Both the position numbers and the translations under genes were made by a program. A stretch of DNA of 64,000 nt from Actinomadura rupiterrae (GTDB taxonomy: Bacteria; Actinomycetota; Actinomycetes; Streptosporangiales; Streptosporangiaceae). The DNA lies in the NCBI RefSeq assembly GCF_024172125.1, contig NZ_JAMZEA010000006.1, positions 716,934-780,933 of the forward strand. The letters are read 5' to 3'. Below, one piece after another: positions 15,524 through 25,151 of the stretch; positions within the stretch are counted from its first letter, which is position 1, and each line of letters opens with the position of its first letter. The notes below the pieces were generated by a model, which did not search any database, was not told the DNA's origin, and saw only the letters and a list, made by a program, of their open reading frames with translations.

Positions 15524-18517
15524 GTGGCGATCGTCTGGGAGGTGCGACCAAGGGTGCTGATCGGCAGGAAGGCGCAGTTCGGCTCGCTCACCGCGGCGTT
15601 GGAGCGCGCCAAGGCCGGGCACGCCGGGGTCGTGCTGGTGGGCGGGGACGCCGGGGTGGGCAAGACCCACCTGGTGGCCGAGCTCACCGCGGCCGCGCGG
15701 GAGCGCGGGTTCGCCGTGCTGACCGGCCAGTGCGCCGCGCTCGGCGAGTCGATGCCGTACCTGCCGCTGGCGGACGCCCTGTGGACGGCCCTGCGCGACC
15801 CGCACTCCGCCGCGGACGAGCGGGCCGCCCTCGAAGAGGCCCTCGCCGGGCGTCCGGTGCTGCGCAGGCTGCTCCCGGACGGCGAGGGAGCCCCGGACGA
15901 GGCGTCTGACCTCGGCCGCCAGCAGCTGCTCGGCGCGACGCTGGCGCTGCTCGGCGAGCTGGGCGGGCAGCGCCCGGTGCTGCTCGTCCTGGAGGACCTG
16001 CACTGGGCCGACCGGTCGACGCGGAACCTGCTGGTGTTCCTGAGCCGGGTGCTCCAGCGCGAGCGGGTCTGCCTGGTCGGCACCTACCGGACCGACGACC
16101 TGCACCGGCGTCATCCGCTGCGTCCGGTCGTCGCCGAGCTGCTGCGGCTGCCGAACGTGACGGCGGTCGAGCTGAAGCCGTTCCGGCCGGGCGAGACCGC
16201 CGAGTACCTGACGTCCCTCGGGACGGGCCGCAAACCGCCCGCCGACCTGGTCGAGCGCGTGCACCGGAGGTCGGAGGGCAACCCGTTCTACGCGGCCGAG
16301 CTGTTCGCGGCCGTGGACGACGACGAGCTGCCGTCCGCGCTGGCCGACCTGCTGCTCGCGCGGGTGGAGCGGCTGTCGGAGGACGCCCAGCACGTCGTCC
16401 GGGTCGCGGCCGTCGCCGGGCGGAGGGTGGACGACGAACTGCTCCGCCGCGTGTCCGGCCTGTCGGAGGACACGGCCGGCGAGGCGCTGCGCGAGATGGT
16501 GTCGCACCAGCTGCTCGTGCCGAGCGGCATGGCCGGGTACGCGTTCCGGCACGCGCTGCTGCGCGAGGCCGTGTACGGCGACCTGCTGCCGGGCGAGCGC
16601 ACCCGCCTGCACCGCGCGTTCGCGGCCCAGTTCCTTGAGGCGCTGTCGCCCACCGAGGCACCGGTCCCGGAAGGGAACCGGACGCCACGCGCGGCCGCCG
16701 AACTCGCCTACCACTCGATGGCGGCGCACGACCTGCCGACGGCGTTCGCCGCGTCCGTCCGGGCGGGCCAGGCCGCGGAGCGCATGGGCGCGCCGGACGA
16801 GGCGCACGAGCACTACGACCGCGCGCTGTCGCTGTGGGACAGCGTGCCGGACGCCGAGGAGTCCGCCGGGATGAGCCGGGTGGACCTGGAGTGGTCCGCG
16901 GTCCGGTCGTCGGCGCGGGCCGGTGAGCTGCGGCGGGCCGTCCAGCGGCTGCGCCGGCTGCTGACGCTGATCGATCCGGATAACAAGGCGCTCGGAGCGG
17001 AGGTCCGCGAGCGGCTGGCGTACTACCTGCACGAGCTCGACCGGCTGGACGAGTCGCGCGCGATGGCGCAGGAGGCGCTCGACCTCACGCCCGTCGAGCC
17101 GCCCACTCCCGCGCGGGCGCGCGTACTGGCGACCTACGTCCGGACGCTGCTGGGCACGCCCGAGCGGTACGACGAGGTCCCGGCGATGGCGGAGGAGACG
17201 CTGCGCGTGGCGCGCGCGGCGGACGTGCCGTCCGCCGAGGCCGCCGCGCTGATCTCGCTGGGCCTGTACATCGAGGCGACGCGCGGGCCGGGGCCGGAGG
17301 TGACGCGGGCGTACTCCGACGCCGTCCGGCTGGCGCGGGCGTCGTCGAACATGCAGGTGGCGCTGCGCGCGTTCTACACCGAGGCGCGGCTGCCGTACGA
17401 GATGGGCGAGCTGGCGAAGGCGCGCGAGCTGGCGGACGAGGCCGTCCGGTTCACCCTGGACAACGGGCTCGACTGGGCGACGTACGGCATCAACCTGCGG
17501 TTCCTGCAGTTCCTTATCGCCTACACCGAGGGCGACTGGGAGCGCGCGGGGCAGATCGCGGACGGCTTCGGCATCCGGGTGGCGCGCGACGTGGAGGCGA
17601 TCGTCTCCGCGTACGCGCTGTTCCTGGACGTGGCGCAGGGCAGCGCGTGCGCGACGCAGCGGCTCCAGTGGATCGAGCCGCTGTGGGACGGCGACCAGTG
17701 GCTCATCTACGTCGCGCGCGGTCTCGCGGCCGAGCAGCGGATGTGGGAGGGCGACGACGCCGGTGCGCTGGAGCACGTCGCGACGGTGCTGGCGCACTGC
17801 GGGCCGGCCAACACCGGGGTGATCCGGATCGTGGCGGTCGGGTTGTGGGCGCACGCCGACCGGGCCGTCCGGGCGCGCCGCACCGGGGACGCGGCCGCCG
17901 AGGCCGCGGCCCGCGCCGCCGCCGACGACCTTCTGGCGAGGGCCCGGTTCGCGGCCACGCACACCCCCGACGGCCAGCACGACGCGTGGATGGGCGCCGA
18001 GGGGCACGCCTGGCTGGCGCGCGCCGAGGCCGAGTGGCGCCGCGCTCATGGCACCGACGAGCCGCGGCACTGGCGGGCCGTCCGGGACCTGTTCGACTAC
18101 GGCTTCGTCTACGAGGTCGCGCGCTCGCGCTGGCGGCTGGCCGAGTCGCTCGCCGAGCGCGGCGACCGGGACGCCGCCGCGGCCGAGTGGCGCGCCGGCA
18201 TCGCCGACGCCGAGCGGCTCGGCGCGCGGCCGCTGCTGCGCGTCCTGCACGACCTGGGCTCGCGGGCCCGGCTCTCCGAGGACCGCGCCCGCGCCACCGC
18301 CGGCGCGGGCGGGAACGGCGGGCCGCTGAGCGCGCTCACCTCGCGCGAGCGCGAGGTGCTGAAGCTGGTCGCCAAGGGCATGGGCAACAAGGAGATCGCG
18401 GCGACGCTGTTCATCTCGCCGAAGACGGCGAGCGTGCACGTCTCGAACATCCTCGCCAAGCTGAACGTCACCAGCCGCACCCAGGCCGCCGCCCTGGCCC
18501 ACCGCGAGAACCTCTGA
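15524..18517 (+). CDS. LuxR-family LAL regulator with AAA ATPase domain
   Basis: The 997-aa protein starts with VLIGRKAQ and Walker A GGDAGVGKT (about 40-48). Walker B is LLVLEDLHWAD near residue 155. A long TPR-like helical middle follows, and a C-terminal LuxR HTH (about 930-995: LTSREREVLKLVAKGMGNKEIA, then SPKTASVHVSNILAKL). This is the layout of LAL/MalT-type activators that hydrolyse ATP and bind DNA as oligomers. GTG 15524 is the longest start; GTG 15554, which puts LIGR at the N-terminus and has GGGAGG 11 bases upstream, is equally plausible. The regulon is unknown; a role in controlling the NRPS operon would be a guess. Confidence 0.92.
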   Translation: MAIVWEVRPRVLIGRKAQFGSLTAALERAKAGHAGVVLVGGDAGVGKTHLVAELTAAARERGFAVLTGQCAALGESMPYLPLADALWTALRDPHSAADERAALEEALAGRPVLRRLLPDGEGAPDEASDLGRQQLLGATLALLGELGGQRPVLLVLEDLHWADRSTRNLLVFLSRVLQRERVCLVGTYRTDDLHRRHPLRPVVAELLRLPNVTAVELKPFRPGETAEYLTSLGTGRKPPADLVERVHRRSEGNPFYAAELFAAVDDDELPSALADLLLARVERLSEDAQHVVRVAAVAGRRVDDELLRRVSGLSEDTAGEALREMVSHQLLVPSGMAGYAFRHALLREAVYGDLLPGERTRLHRAFAAQFLEALSPTEAPVPEGNRTPRAAAELAYHSMAAHDLPTAFAASVRAGQAAERMGAPDEAHEHYDRALSLWDSVPDAEESAGMSRVDLEWSAVRSSARAGELRRAVQRLRRLLTLIDPDNKALGAEVRERLAYYLHELDRLDESRAMAQEALDLTPVEPPTPARARVLATYVRTLLGTPERYDEVPAMAEETLRVARAADVPSAEAAALISLGLYIEATRGPGPEVTRAYSDAVRLARASSNMQVALRAFYTEARLPYEMGELAKARELADEAVRFTLDNGLDWATYGINLRFLQFLIAYTEGDWERAGQIADGFGIRVARDVEAIVSAYALFLDVAQGSACATQRLQWIEPLWDGDQWLIYVARGLAAEQRMWEGDDAGALEHVATVLAHCGPANTGVIRIVAVGLWAHADRAVRARRTGDAAAEAAARAAADDLLARARFAATHTPDGQHDAWMGAEGHAWLARAEAEWRRAHGTDEPRHWRAVRDLFDYGFVYEVARSRWRLAESLAERGDRDAAAAEWRAGIADAERLGARPLLRVLHDLGSRARLSEDRARATAGAGGNGGPLSALTSREREVLKLVAKGMGNKEIAATLFISPKTASVHVSNILAKLNVTSRTQAAALAHRENL

Positions 18518-18604
18518 CCGCCACCGCCTCCGGCCAGGAGCAGGGGAAGGCGATCTGGGTCTGCCGGGGACGGCGGACGAGCTGGAACGAGCTATGGCCT
18601 CGCC

Positions 18605-19678
18605 TCAAGCACCTGGGTTGACCAGGCCGCGGCCGGCGATCAAGGGGAGGTCCATGGCGGTCAGCAGGCCGGGCGGGGACGCGATGACGGCCGGGACGGC
18701 GTTCACGATCCGCATCGCGGTGGCCTTCAGCCCGGCCGTGTTGTGGTCGCCGTCCGAGCCGAGCAGCCGCAGGTCGAGGGTGTAGTTGGGCTCGCCGGTG
18801 ATCTCGACGCGGTAGCAGCCCTGCCCGGACGGCTGGGGCCAGTCGGGGGCGAGGTCGTCGCGCAGCCGGGTGACGTGTTCGAGGACGATGACGGGCCGTC
18901 CGCCGGACATGCCGCGCACCTCGAAGCGCAAGGCGGCGGCCGTGCCCTTCTCGATCGTGCCGGAGGCGATCTCGAACGTCTCGGGGGCGGGCAGCCGGAC
19001 GTACTGCTCCTCCATCTCGTCCAGCTCGACGTCGAGGGCGGCGGCGAGCTGGCGGACCACGCTCCCCCAGCCCATCCCGAGGACGCCGGGGAGCAGCAGC
19101 ATCGGCGTGTCGTCGAGCGGGCGGCCGAAGCCCATGATGTCGAACAGGACGGTGCCCTGGTCGTAGGTGGCGTAGTTGAGGATCTCCATGCAGCGGACCT
19201 GGTCGATCCGCTCGCTGATCCCCGACAGCGCGATCGGCAGGACGTCGTTGGCGAACCCCGGGTCGATGCCGTTGACGAACAGCGACGCGCCGCCCTCGGC
19301 CGCCGCGGCGCGGATCGGCGCGATCATCTCGTCCGGGATGACCTGGTCGGGGAACTGGAGGAACACCGGGCTCGCGGACACGATGTCCACGCCGGTGCGC
19401 AGCAGCCGGGCGAGGTCGTCCAAGGCCTCCTGGAGGCGGACGTCGGCCATGCACGTGTAGACGAGGCAGTCGACGCCGCGCGCGAGGATCTCGGCCTCGT
19501 CGGTGGACGCGGCGACGCCGACCGGGCCGAGCCCGCACAGCTCGCCCGCGTCGCGTCCGGCCTTGGCGTCCGTGGACGTCCAGACGCCGACGAGTTCGAG
19601 GTCGGGGCGGGCGAGGATGCCCGCGAGGGCGTGCCGTCCGACGTTGCCGGTGCCCCACAGGGCGACGCGGTGGGTCAT
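18605..19678 (-). CDS. DapB-like NAD(P)-dependent oxidoreductase
   Basis: The 357-aa protein has an N-terminal Rossmann motif GTGNVG (residues 9-14). Its overall plan matches the dihydrodipicolinate-reductase-like family that includes 2,4-diaminopentanoate dehydrogenase: ELVGVWT, DCLVYT, then NGIDPGFANDVLP. In actinomycetes such proteins often sit in lipid or steroid gene sets. It is the second gene after the SDR at 19701, 22 bases away on the same strand. Substrate unknown. Confidence 0.82.
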   Translation of the reverse strand: MTHRVALWGTGNVGRHALAGILARPDLELVGVWTSTDAKAGRDAGELCGLGPVGVAASTDEAEILARGVDCLVYTCMADVRLQEALDDLARLLRTGVDIVSASPVFLQFPDQVIPDEMIAPIRAAAAEGGASLFVNGIDPGFANDVLPIALSGISERIDQVRCMEILNYATYDQGTVLFDIMGFGRPLDDTPMLLLPGVLGMGWGSVVRQLAAALDVELDEMEEQYVRLPAPETFEIASGTIEKGTAAALRFEVRGMSGGRPVIVLEHVTRLRDDLAPDWPQPSGQGCYRVEITGEPNYTLDLRLLGSDGDHNTAGLKATAMRIVNAVPAVIASPPGLLTAMDLPLIAGRGLVNPGA

Positions 19679-19700
19679 GGTCGTTCCTCCGGTGCGAGCG

Positions 19701-20489
19701 TCACAGGTCGGGCAGGCCGAGGTCGAGGTTGGGCACGTCGGTGCCGCCGTCCACGCGCAGGACGGTCCCGGTGACGTACCCGGCGGCGGGCGAGGCGAGG
19801 TAGAGCACGGACGCGGCCACCTCCTCGGGGTCGCCGATGCGGCGCAGCGGCGTGTTCGCCTCCATCCGCGTCCGCAGCTCGTCGTTGGTCATGACGATGT
19901 CCAGCGCGGACGTCGCGACCGATCCGACGGCGATCGCGTTCACGCGGATGCGCGGCGCGAGGTCGGTGGCGGCGAGACGCGTGTAGTGGACGAGCGCGGC
20001 CTTCGCGGTCCCGTAGGCGAGGAAGCCGCGCCCGGCCATGCGTCCCATCGCGGAGGCGATGTTCACGACCGCTCCCCCGCCTGCCGCGAGCATGTGCGGG
20101 ACGGCGGCGCGGGTCAGCGCGTGCGCGCCCGAGACGTTGAACCGGAACGCCTCTTCCAGCTCGTCGGTGCCGGTGTCGAGGAAGGCGGCGGGCATGGTGC
20201 CGCCGACGTTGTTGACGACGATGTCGAGCCGTCCGAACGCGTCGGCGGCGCGGGCGGCGAGGTCGGCGGACGCGGCGGGGTCGGAGAGGTCGGCCGGGAC
20301 GACCAGGGCGCGCCGCCCGGCTGCCTCGATCTCGGCGGCGACCTTGCGCAGCTGCTCTTCGGTGCGGGCGGCGAGGACGACGTCGGCGCCGGCCTGCGCG
20401 AGCGCGACGGCGGAGGACGCGCCGATGCCGCGCCCGGCGCCGGTGACGACGGCGACGCGGCCGTCGATGCGGAAGCGGTCCCAGATCAC
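19701..20489 (-). CDS. Short-chain dehydrogenase/reductase (SDR)
   Basis: The 262-aa classical SDR has cofactor motif TGAGRGIG (17-24), NNVGG, catalytic Ser in NIASAMG and the YxxxK motif YGTAK. DVVLAARTEE after the second strand suggests NADP preference (Arg). It ends with the usual GYVTGTVLRVDGG. It pairs with the downstream DapB-like gene. A KstR-like palindrome lies 21 bases upstream of the start, which hints at a sterol or fatty-acid regulon. Confidence 0.9.
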   Translation of the reverse strand: MIWDRFRIDGRVAVVTGAGRGIGASSAVALAQAGADVVLAARTEEQLRKVAAEIEAAGRRALVVPADLSDPAASADLAARAADAFGRLDIVVNNVGGTMPAAFLDTGTDELEEAFRFNVSGAHALTRAAVPHMLAAGGGAVVNIASAMGRMAGRGFLAYGTAKAALVHYTRLAATDLAPRIRVNAIAVGSVATSALDIVMTNDELRTRMEANTPLRRIGDPEEVAASVLYLASPAAGYVTGTVLRVDGGTDVPNLDLGLPDL

Positions 20490-20509
20490 CCCCCAACCCC
20501 AGCACGAAC

Positions 20510-20523
20510 GAGAACGTGTTTCA
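20510..20523. promoter_or_regulatory. KstR-like operator candidate
   Basis: GAGAACGTGTTTCA matches the KstR consensus TnnAACnnGTTnnA except at the first base. It lies 21 bases upstream of the SDR start. A TetR protein resembling KstR is encoded at 55951-56607. This is a single short match, so it is only suggestive. Confidence 0.35.
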
Positions 20524-20629
20524 ATGCGCTCTCGGCGCCTTACAGCGGATTTGGCGGTGAAAGTCGGGACTTTGGCATCATCCTGATGTACACCGGAATC
20601 ATCACCCTGTCGCGCCGGAGGTGGTTCCG

Positions 20630-20839
20630 ATGTCCCGTCGCCGAACCCGGTACCGCGTCCCCACCCGCTGCCCGACGGGCAAGGTCCGCTTCAGGGACCG
20701 CATCGCCGCCACCCTGGCCCTGGCCACGATCCAGCGCCAGGGCCGCCCGGACCGGGACAAGACCGAGATCCGCGCCTACCGCTGCCCGACCTGCTCCGGC
20801 TGGCACCTCACCTCGCAGCGCCCCCGCGTCGGCCGCTGA
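20630..20839 (+). CDS. Small Cys-rich, putative zinc-binding protein
   Basis: The 69-aa basic protein has Cys14 (RCPTGK) and a C-terminal C52-P-T-C55-x3-H59 cluster (YRCPTCSGWHL), a likely Zn site. ATG 20630 has GGAGG eight bases upstream. I recognise it only as a type of short actinobacterial hypothetical protein; the role may involve nucleic-acid binding, given nine Arg/Lys in the first 25 residues. It is divergent from the SDR. Confidence 0.7.
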   Translation: MSRRRTRYRVPTRCPTGKVRFRDRIAATLALATIQRQGRPDRDKTEIRAYRCPTCSGWHLTSQRPRVGR

Positions 20840-20871
20840 GCGGCAGCCCCGCGACCGCGGCGTGAGGCGGT

Positions 20872-21666
20872 TCACGGGAGCAGGGCTGAAACCTGTTCCA
20901 CGACGCCGGCGGCCTGCCGCAGGCCCTCCTTGTAGACCGCGTTCCAGCGGGTGCGGTCGCCGAGGTCCGGGCCGTACGCCTCCACAGTGGCGGCGTCCGG
21001 GTGGATCCGCAGGTCGGCGCCGCCGTCCGGGCCGGGCATCAGGTGCCCCATCGGCTCGATGAGGATCAGCGTGCCCGCGCCCTCGGCGAGGTGGACGTTC
21101 GATCCGCCGCCGAACGCGCCGTCGATGTACTCGCGCCCGCCGATCCCGACCGGGTGGACCGCGCCCGGCGCGGCGCTGCTGGACGCCATCGCGGCGGGCA
21201 GCGGGACGCCGCTGTCGCGCGTCCAGACGACGGGCTCGCCCGCGTCGGCGTCCACGGCGGTGATGAGCAGCCGCGCGTCCGGCCACTCGGCCGAACCGGC
21301 GATCCACTCCATCGACCTCATGTGCCGTTCTGGCGGCATCGCGACGACCTCGCGCGCCAGCGCGGCGACCTTGCGCAGCGACTCGCGCGGGTCGGCGCCG
21401 GGCGCGTTCAGGATCTCGAAGACGCGCGGCATCGCGGTCGGGTCGCCGACCCGCTCGCCGGGCGGGACCTCGGCCACCTCGTCCAGGTCGCGGCCGTGCG
21501 CGAACGCGGCGCCCGCGATCGCGCCCGCCGAGGTGCCGACGATGAGATCGGCGCGGGCGAGGTCGGCGCCGGCGCGCCGCAGGCCGTTGCCGAGGCCGAG
21601 CAGCCAGGCCGTCCCGATCGGGCCGCCGGGGCCGAGGACGAGCGCGACATCAGTGGAGGTCGTCAT
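20872..21666 (-). CDS. Patatin-like phospholipase
   Basis: The 264-aa protein has the patatin elements: oxyanion loop GPGGPIG (12-18), nucleophile Ser46 in GTSAG (44-48), and the dyad Asp in YIDGAFGGG. DGA replaces the commoner DGG, as in many bacterial members. It has no signal peptide or membrane segment, so it should be a cytosolic acyl hydrolase. It is convergent with the small Cys-rich gene and 68 bases upstream of the ornithine-cyclodeaminase-like gene. Confidence 0.9.
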   Translation of the reverse strand: MTTSTDVALVLGPGGPIGTAWLLGLGNGLRRAGADLARADLIVGTSAGAIAGAAFAHGRDLDEVAEVPPGERVGDPTAMPRVFEILNAPGADPRESLRKVAALAREVVAMPPERHMRSMEWIAGSAEWPDARLLITAVDADAGEPVVWTRDSGVPLPAAMASSSAAPGAVHPVGIGGREYIDGAFGGGSNVHLAEGAGTLILIEPMGHLMPGPDGGADLRIHPDAATVEAYGPDLGDRTRWNAVYKEGLRQAAGVVEQVSALLP

Positions 21667-21734
21667 GTTCCCAACCTAGAGAGCGCCCCGGGGAGGGGGT
21701 ATCGGACTTTGGGCCTCGGGCCGAGGACCGGGCC

Positions 21735-22688
21735 TCAGCCGAGGAAGTCGTAGGACGTCCCGGCCCCGGCCTCCTGCGCCGCCTGGTAGGCCGCCCAGGA
21801 CAGGGCGAGGTCCTGCCAGGGCAGGCCGACCGGGGCGTAGACGGTGACCTCCTCGTCCCGGACGCGCCCGGGGACCTCGCCGCGCAGCAGGTCGCCGAGC
21901 GTCCCGGCGGCGTGCCGCACCGACAGGCCCGCCGCGGCGAGCACGCCCATCTCGACCGCGAGCGGCACGTCGTCCACCACGACGCGGGCGCGTTCGAGCA
22001 GGTCGGGGGCGAGTTCGGTCTTGCCGGGCTCGTCCGCGCCGAGCGAGGTCAGGTGGGTGCCGGGCGCGATGTCGGCGGCGTGCAGCAGCGGCCGCCGCGC
22101 CCAGGTCGCGGCGATCACGACGTCCGCGCCGGCCACGGCCTCGCGCGGGTCGTCCGCGGTGCCGGACGGGACGCCGAGCCGGGCGCCGTGCGCCTCGGCG
22201 AACGCGGCGGCGCGGCCCGCGTCCAGGTCGGTGACCGTGAGGCCGGTGACGGGCCGGAGCGTGCCAAGTCCGCGCAGCACCAGGTCGGACTGGGCGCCCG
22301 CGCCGACCACGGCGACCCGTCCGCCCGCGCGGCGGGCGAGCGCGTCGGTGCCGAGCGCGGCGGCGAGGCCGGTGCGCCAGGCGGTGACGGTCGCCGAGTC
22401 GAGCAGCGCGAGCAGCGCGCCGGACTCCAGGTCGTGCAGGCAGACCACGCCGCGCAGCGCGGGCCGGGACGCCGGGAACTTGGCGTTGACCTTGACCGTG
22501 TACGCGGGGACGCCGGCGACCAGGCCGGGGATCAGCGCGGTCGCGCTGCCGGTGCCGGGCAGCGGGGTCACCACGCGGCGCGCGGCGACCTCGCCCGGCC
22601 CGGCCGTGAACCCGGCGCGCAGGGCGGCGAGGACCGCGGCCGGGTCGAGGAGGCGTTCCAGGTCGGAGCGGTTCAGCAGCAGCGTCAC
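21735..22688 (-). CDS. Ornithine cyclodeaminase / mu-crystallin family protein
   Basis: The 317-aa protein has the OCD/mu-crystallin fold: VKVNAKFP, the VVCLHDLESGALLALLDSATVTAWRT substrate region and Rossmann motif VVGAGAQ. Members include ornithine cyclodeaminase, alanine dehydrogenase, ketimine reductases and SbnB-like enzymes that supply non-proteinogenic amino acids. It lies about 4 kb beyond the NRPS operon end, so a precursor role cannot be excluded, but nothing ties it to that locus. The next gene upstream, an ATPase, is 26 bases away on the same strand. Confidence 0.87.
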   Translation of the reverse strand: MTLLLNRSDLERLLDPAAVLAALRAGFTAGPGEVAARRVVTPLPGTGSATALIPGLVAGVPAYTVKVNAKFPASRPALRGVVCLHDLESGALLALLDSATVTAWRTGLAAALGTDALARRAGGRVAVVGAGAQSDLVLRGLGTLRPVTGLTVTDLDAGRAAAFAEAHGARLGVPSGTADDPREAVAGADVVIAATWARRPLLHAADIAPGTHLTSLGADEPGKTELAPDLLERARVVVDDVPLAVEMGVLAAAGLSVRHAAGTLGDLLRGEVPGRVRDEEVTVYAPVGLPWQDLALSWAAYQAAQEAGAGTSYDFLG

Positions 22689-22713
22689 GGGGCTATTGTC
22701 CCAGTTCGCCGGG

Positions 22714-23706
22714 CTATTCGGGGCGGCGCCGCGCGGAGGTGAGGGAATCCCAGTCGTTCAGCCAGTCCCGGCCGAGCTCGTCGACGAACGATCCGGGCGG
22801 CGGCTGGACGCGGTGCTCGGCGAGCCACTCCCCCGGCCGCCGCATGGACGGCCGGACGCCGCCGCCGCTCGGCATGAGCTGCGGCAGGATCGGCGCGGGC
22901 AGCGCCTTCGGCGACCCGCCCTCGGCGGCCAGCTCGCCCTGGTCCTTCTCCTCGGCCATGCCGATCGGGCCCTCGCGGCGCGCGTTGAAGAACTGGTTCA
23001 CCGCCGGGTGCGTGCTGGACAGGATCATCTCGCGCGGCCCGAACATCACCAGGCCGCGCCGGAACAGCAGGCCGAGGTTGTCGGGCAGCACCCGGGCCGT
23101 GCCGATGTCGTGCGTGACGATCAGGAACGTCGCGCCCATCTCGGCGTTGAGGTCGACGAACAGCTGGTTCAGGTACGCCGTCCGGACGGGGTCCAGCCCG
23201 GAGTCGGGCTCGTCGGCGAGGATCACCTCGGGGTCGAGCACGAGCGCGCGGGCGAGCCCGGCGCGCTTCTTCATGCCGCCGGAGATCTCGCCGGGCAGCT
23301 TGTCGTCGGAGCCGGTCAGCCCGACCATGTCCATCTTCTCCAGCACGATCCGCCGGATCTCGGCCTCGCCCTTGCGGGTGTGCTCGCGCAACGGGAAGGC
23401 GATGTTGTCGAAGATGTTCATCGAGCCGAACAGGGCGCCGTCCTGGAACAGCACGCCGAACCGGCGGCGCACCTCGTACAGCTCGTCCTCGCGGACGCGG
23501 GGGACGTCGCGGCCGTCCACGTAGACGTGGCCGCGGTCCGGGCGCAGCAGCCCGACCAGGTTCTTCAGGAAGACCGACTTGCCCGTGCCGGACGGCCCGA
23601 GCAGCGCGGAGATCTCCCCGGCGGGGATGGTGAGGCTGACGTCCTCCCACACCACCTGCCGTCCGAACGACTTCTTGAGCCCTTCCACCCGGATCTCGAT
23701 GCCCAT
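22714..23706 (-). CDS. Mce-type ABC transporter ATP-binding protein (MlaF/Mkl-like)
   Basis: The 330-aa ATPase has Walker A GPSGTGKS (37-44), the Mce/MlaF-specific signature ISGGMKKRAGLARAL and Walker B/D-loop ILADEPDSGLDP. These are typical of ATPases that drive Mce lipid importers. About 80 disordered residues follow the fold. ATG 23706 has GGGAG six bases upstream; the frame continues 76 codons further but is Pro/Arg-rich. No YrbE permease or mce gene lies nearby, so it must pair with a distant system, as Mkl does in mycobacteria. Confidence 0.9.
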   Translation of the reverse strand: MGIEIRVEGLKKSFGRQVVWEDVSLTIPAGEISALLGPSGTGKSVFLKNLVGLLRPDRGHVYVDGRDVPRVREDELYEVRRRFGVLFQDGALFGSMNIFDNIAFPLREHTRKGEAEIRRIVLEKMDMVGLTGSDDKLPGEISGGMKKRAGLARALVLDPEVILADEPDSGLDPVRTAYLNQLFVDLNAEMGATFLIVTHDIGTARVLPDNLGLLFRRGLVMFGPREMILSSTHPAVNQFFNARREGPIGMAEEKDQGELAAEGGSPKALPAPILPQLMPSGGGVRPSMRRPGEWLAEHRVQPPPGSFVDELGRDWLNDWDSLTSARRRPE

Positions 23707-24028
23707 GGCCACTCCCGCGGGCGGAGGCCGGGGGCGGGGTGGTTCCCGCGGCCTGCTGCCGCCCCCCGCCGCTTCGACGATACGTCGGGGCGGGTCCGGC
23801 GCGAAGGCCGGCGGCAGGCCGCTGTTGGACAGCACATCCAACGCCGGAGGGGTTTCGGCCATCGGGCCACCATGCCCGAAATATGGGTTCGGACGCGCAC
23901 CCAATGTGCCAACGAGTCGGCGGTTCTTCGGCAACTTCTCGGGTTCCGTTCAGTCAGGTCGATCACCAAGCTCGGGGATGACCTCCGGCGCGCCATTAGG
24001 GGCGCGCCCAATCCCCTCTGGAGGCCCA

Positions 24029-25141
24029 GTGAGAATCCGTCACACCCGCGTGCGCGGACCGGTCGTGCTCGGCACGGCCCTCGGCCTGACGGCGGCCACC
24101 CTCGCCGCCGTCCCGGCCATCGCGACCGCGGCCCCCGGGAAGGCCGCCCGACCGGCGACGCCTTCCCCGCAGGTCGCCCTGGCCAAGGCGAACCTCGCCA
24201 AGGCCGCCCTGGCCAAGGGCCTGTCCACCAAGCTCGGCGGAGCCACCGCCGGGTCCTACGTGGACGACGCGACCGGCAAGCTCGTGGTCACCGTGACCAG
24301 CGCGAACGCGGCCAAGGCCGTGCGCGCGGCGGGAGCGGAACCCCGGAAGGTCGCCCGGTCCGGCGGCGACCTGAAGAAGGTCATGGCCGCGCTGAGGCGG
24401 GATGCGAGCATCCCGGGCACGGCGTGGGCCGCGGACCCGAAGGCCGACCAGGTCGTCCTGTCGGTCGACAGGACGGTCACCGGCAGCAAGCTGGCCAAGG
24501 TCAAGAAGGCCGCGCAGAAGCACGGCGCGGCGGTCCGCCTCTCGCACGTCAGCGGCAAGTTCCGGCCGCTGACCGCGGGCGGCGAGGCCATCTGGACCAG
24601 CGGCGGCCGCTGCTCCCTCGGGTTCAACGTCAAGAAGGGCTCGGACTACTACTTCCTGACGGCGGGGCACTGCACCGCCATCGGCAAGTCGTGGTCGGCC
24701 GACCAGGGCGGCTCCAAGCCGCTCGGGGACACCGTGGACGGGACCTTCCCCGGAAACGACTTCGGCCTGGTCAAGTACGCGAGCGCGCCGTCCGACACCA
24801 AGGGCGTCGTGAGCCTGTACTCCAAGGGCGAGCAGGACATCACCGGCGCCGGCGACGCGGTGGTCGGGCAGACCGTCAGCCGCAGCGGCAGCACCACCCA
24901 GGTGCACGACGGCAAGGTGACCGCGCTCGACCAGACGGTGAACTACCAGGAGGGGTCGGTCTCCGGCCTCATCCAGACCACCGTCTGCGCCGAGCCGGGC
25001 GACAGCGGCGGCTCGCTGTTCGCCGGGGACAAGGCCGTCGGCCTGACCTCCGGCGGCAGCGGCGACTGCACCTCCGGCGGGGAGACCTTCTTCCAGCCGG
25101 TCGGCCCGGCGCTGAGCCACTTCGGCGTCGAGCTGTACTGA
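24029..25141 (+). CDS. Secreted S1 (alpha-lytic/streptogrisin-type) serine protease, long pro-region
   Basis: The 370-aa preproprotein starts at GTG 24029 with GGAGG four bases upstream. The signal peptide ends near residue 35 and a pro-region runs to about 184. The mature domain has His214 (TAGHC), Asp244 (GNDFGLVKY) and Ser326 (EPGDSGGSLF), and likely disulfides 195-215 and 320-347. The fold is of the streptogrisin/alpha-lytic group, whose pro-region is a folding chaperone. Its paralogue follows 390 bp downstream with a much shorter pro-region. A 17-bp repeat array begins 11 bases after its stop codon. Confidence 0.92.
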   Translation: MRIRHTRVRGPVVLGTALGLTAATLAAVPAIATAAPGKAARPATPSPQVALAKANLAKAALAKGLSTKLGGATAGSYVDDATGKLVVTVTSANAAKAVRAAGAEPRKVARSGGDLKKVMAALRRDASIPGTAWAADPKADQVVLSVDRTVTGSKLAKVKKAAQKHGAAVRLSHVSGKFRPLTAGGEAIWTSGGRCSLGFNVKKGSDYYFLTAGHCTAIGKSWSADQGGSKPLGDTVDGTFPGNDFGLVKYASAPSDTKGVVSLYSKGEQDITGAGDAVVGQTVSRSGSTTQVHDGKVTALDQTVNYQEGSVSGLIQTTVCAEPGDSGGSLFAGDKAVGLTSGGSGDCTSGGETFFQPVGPALSHFGVELY

Positions 25142-25151
25142 CGTCCCCTGG

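Noticed and set aside
21735..22688. Ornithine-cyclodeaminase-like gene as part of the NRPS pathway
   Set aside because: It is separated from the operon by an ATPase, two protease genes and a terminator; proximity alone is too weak.
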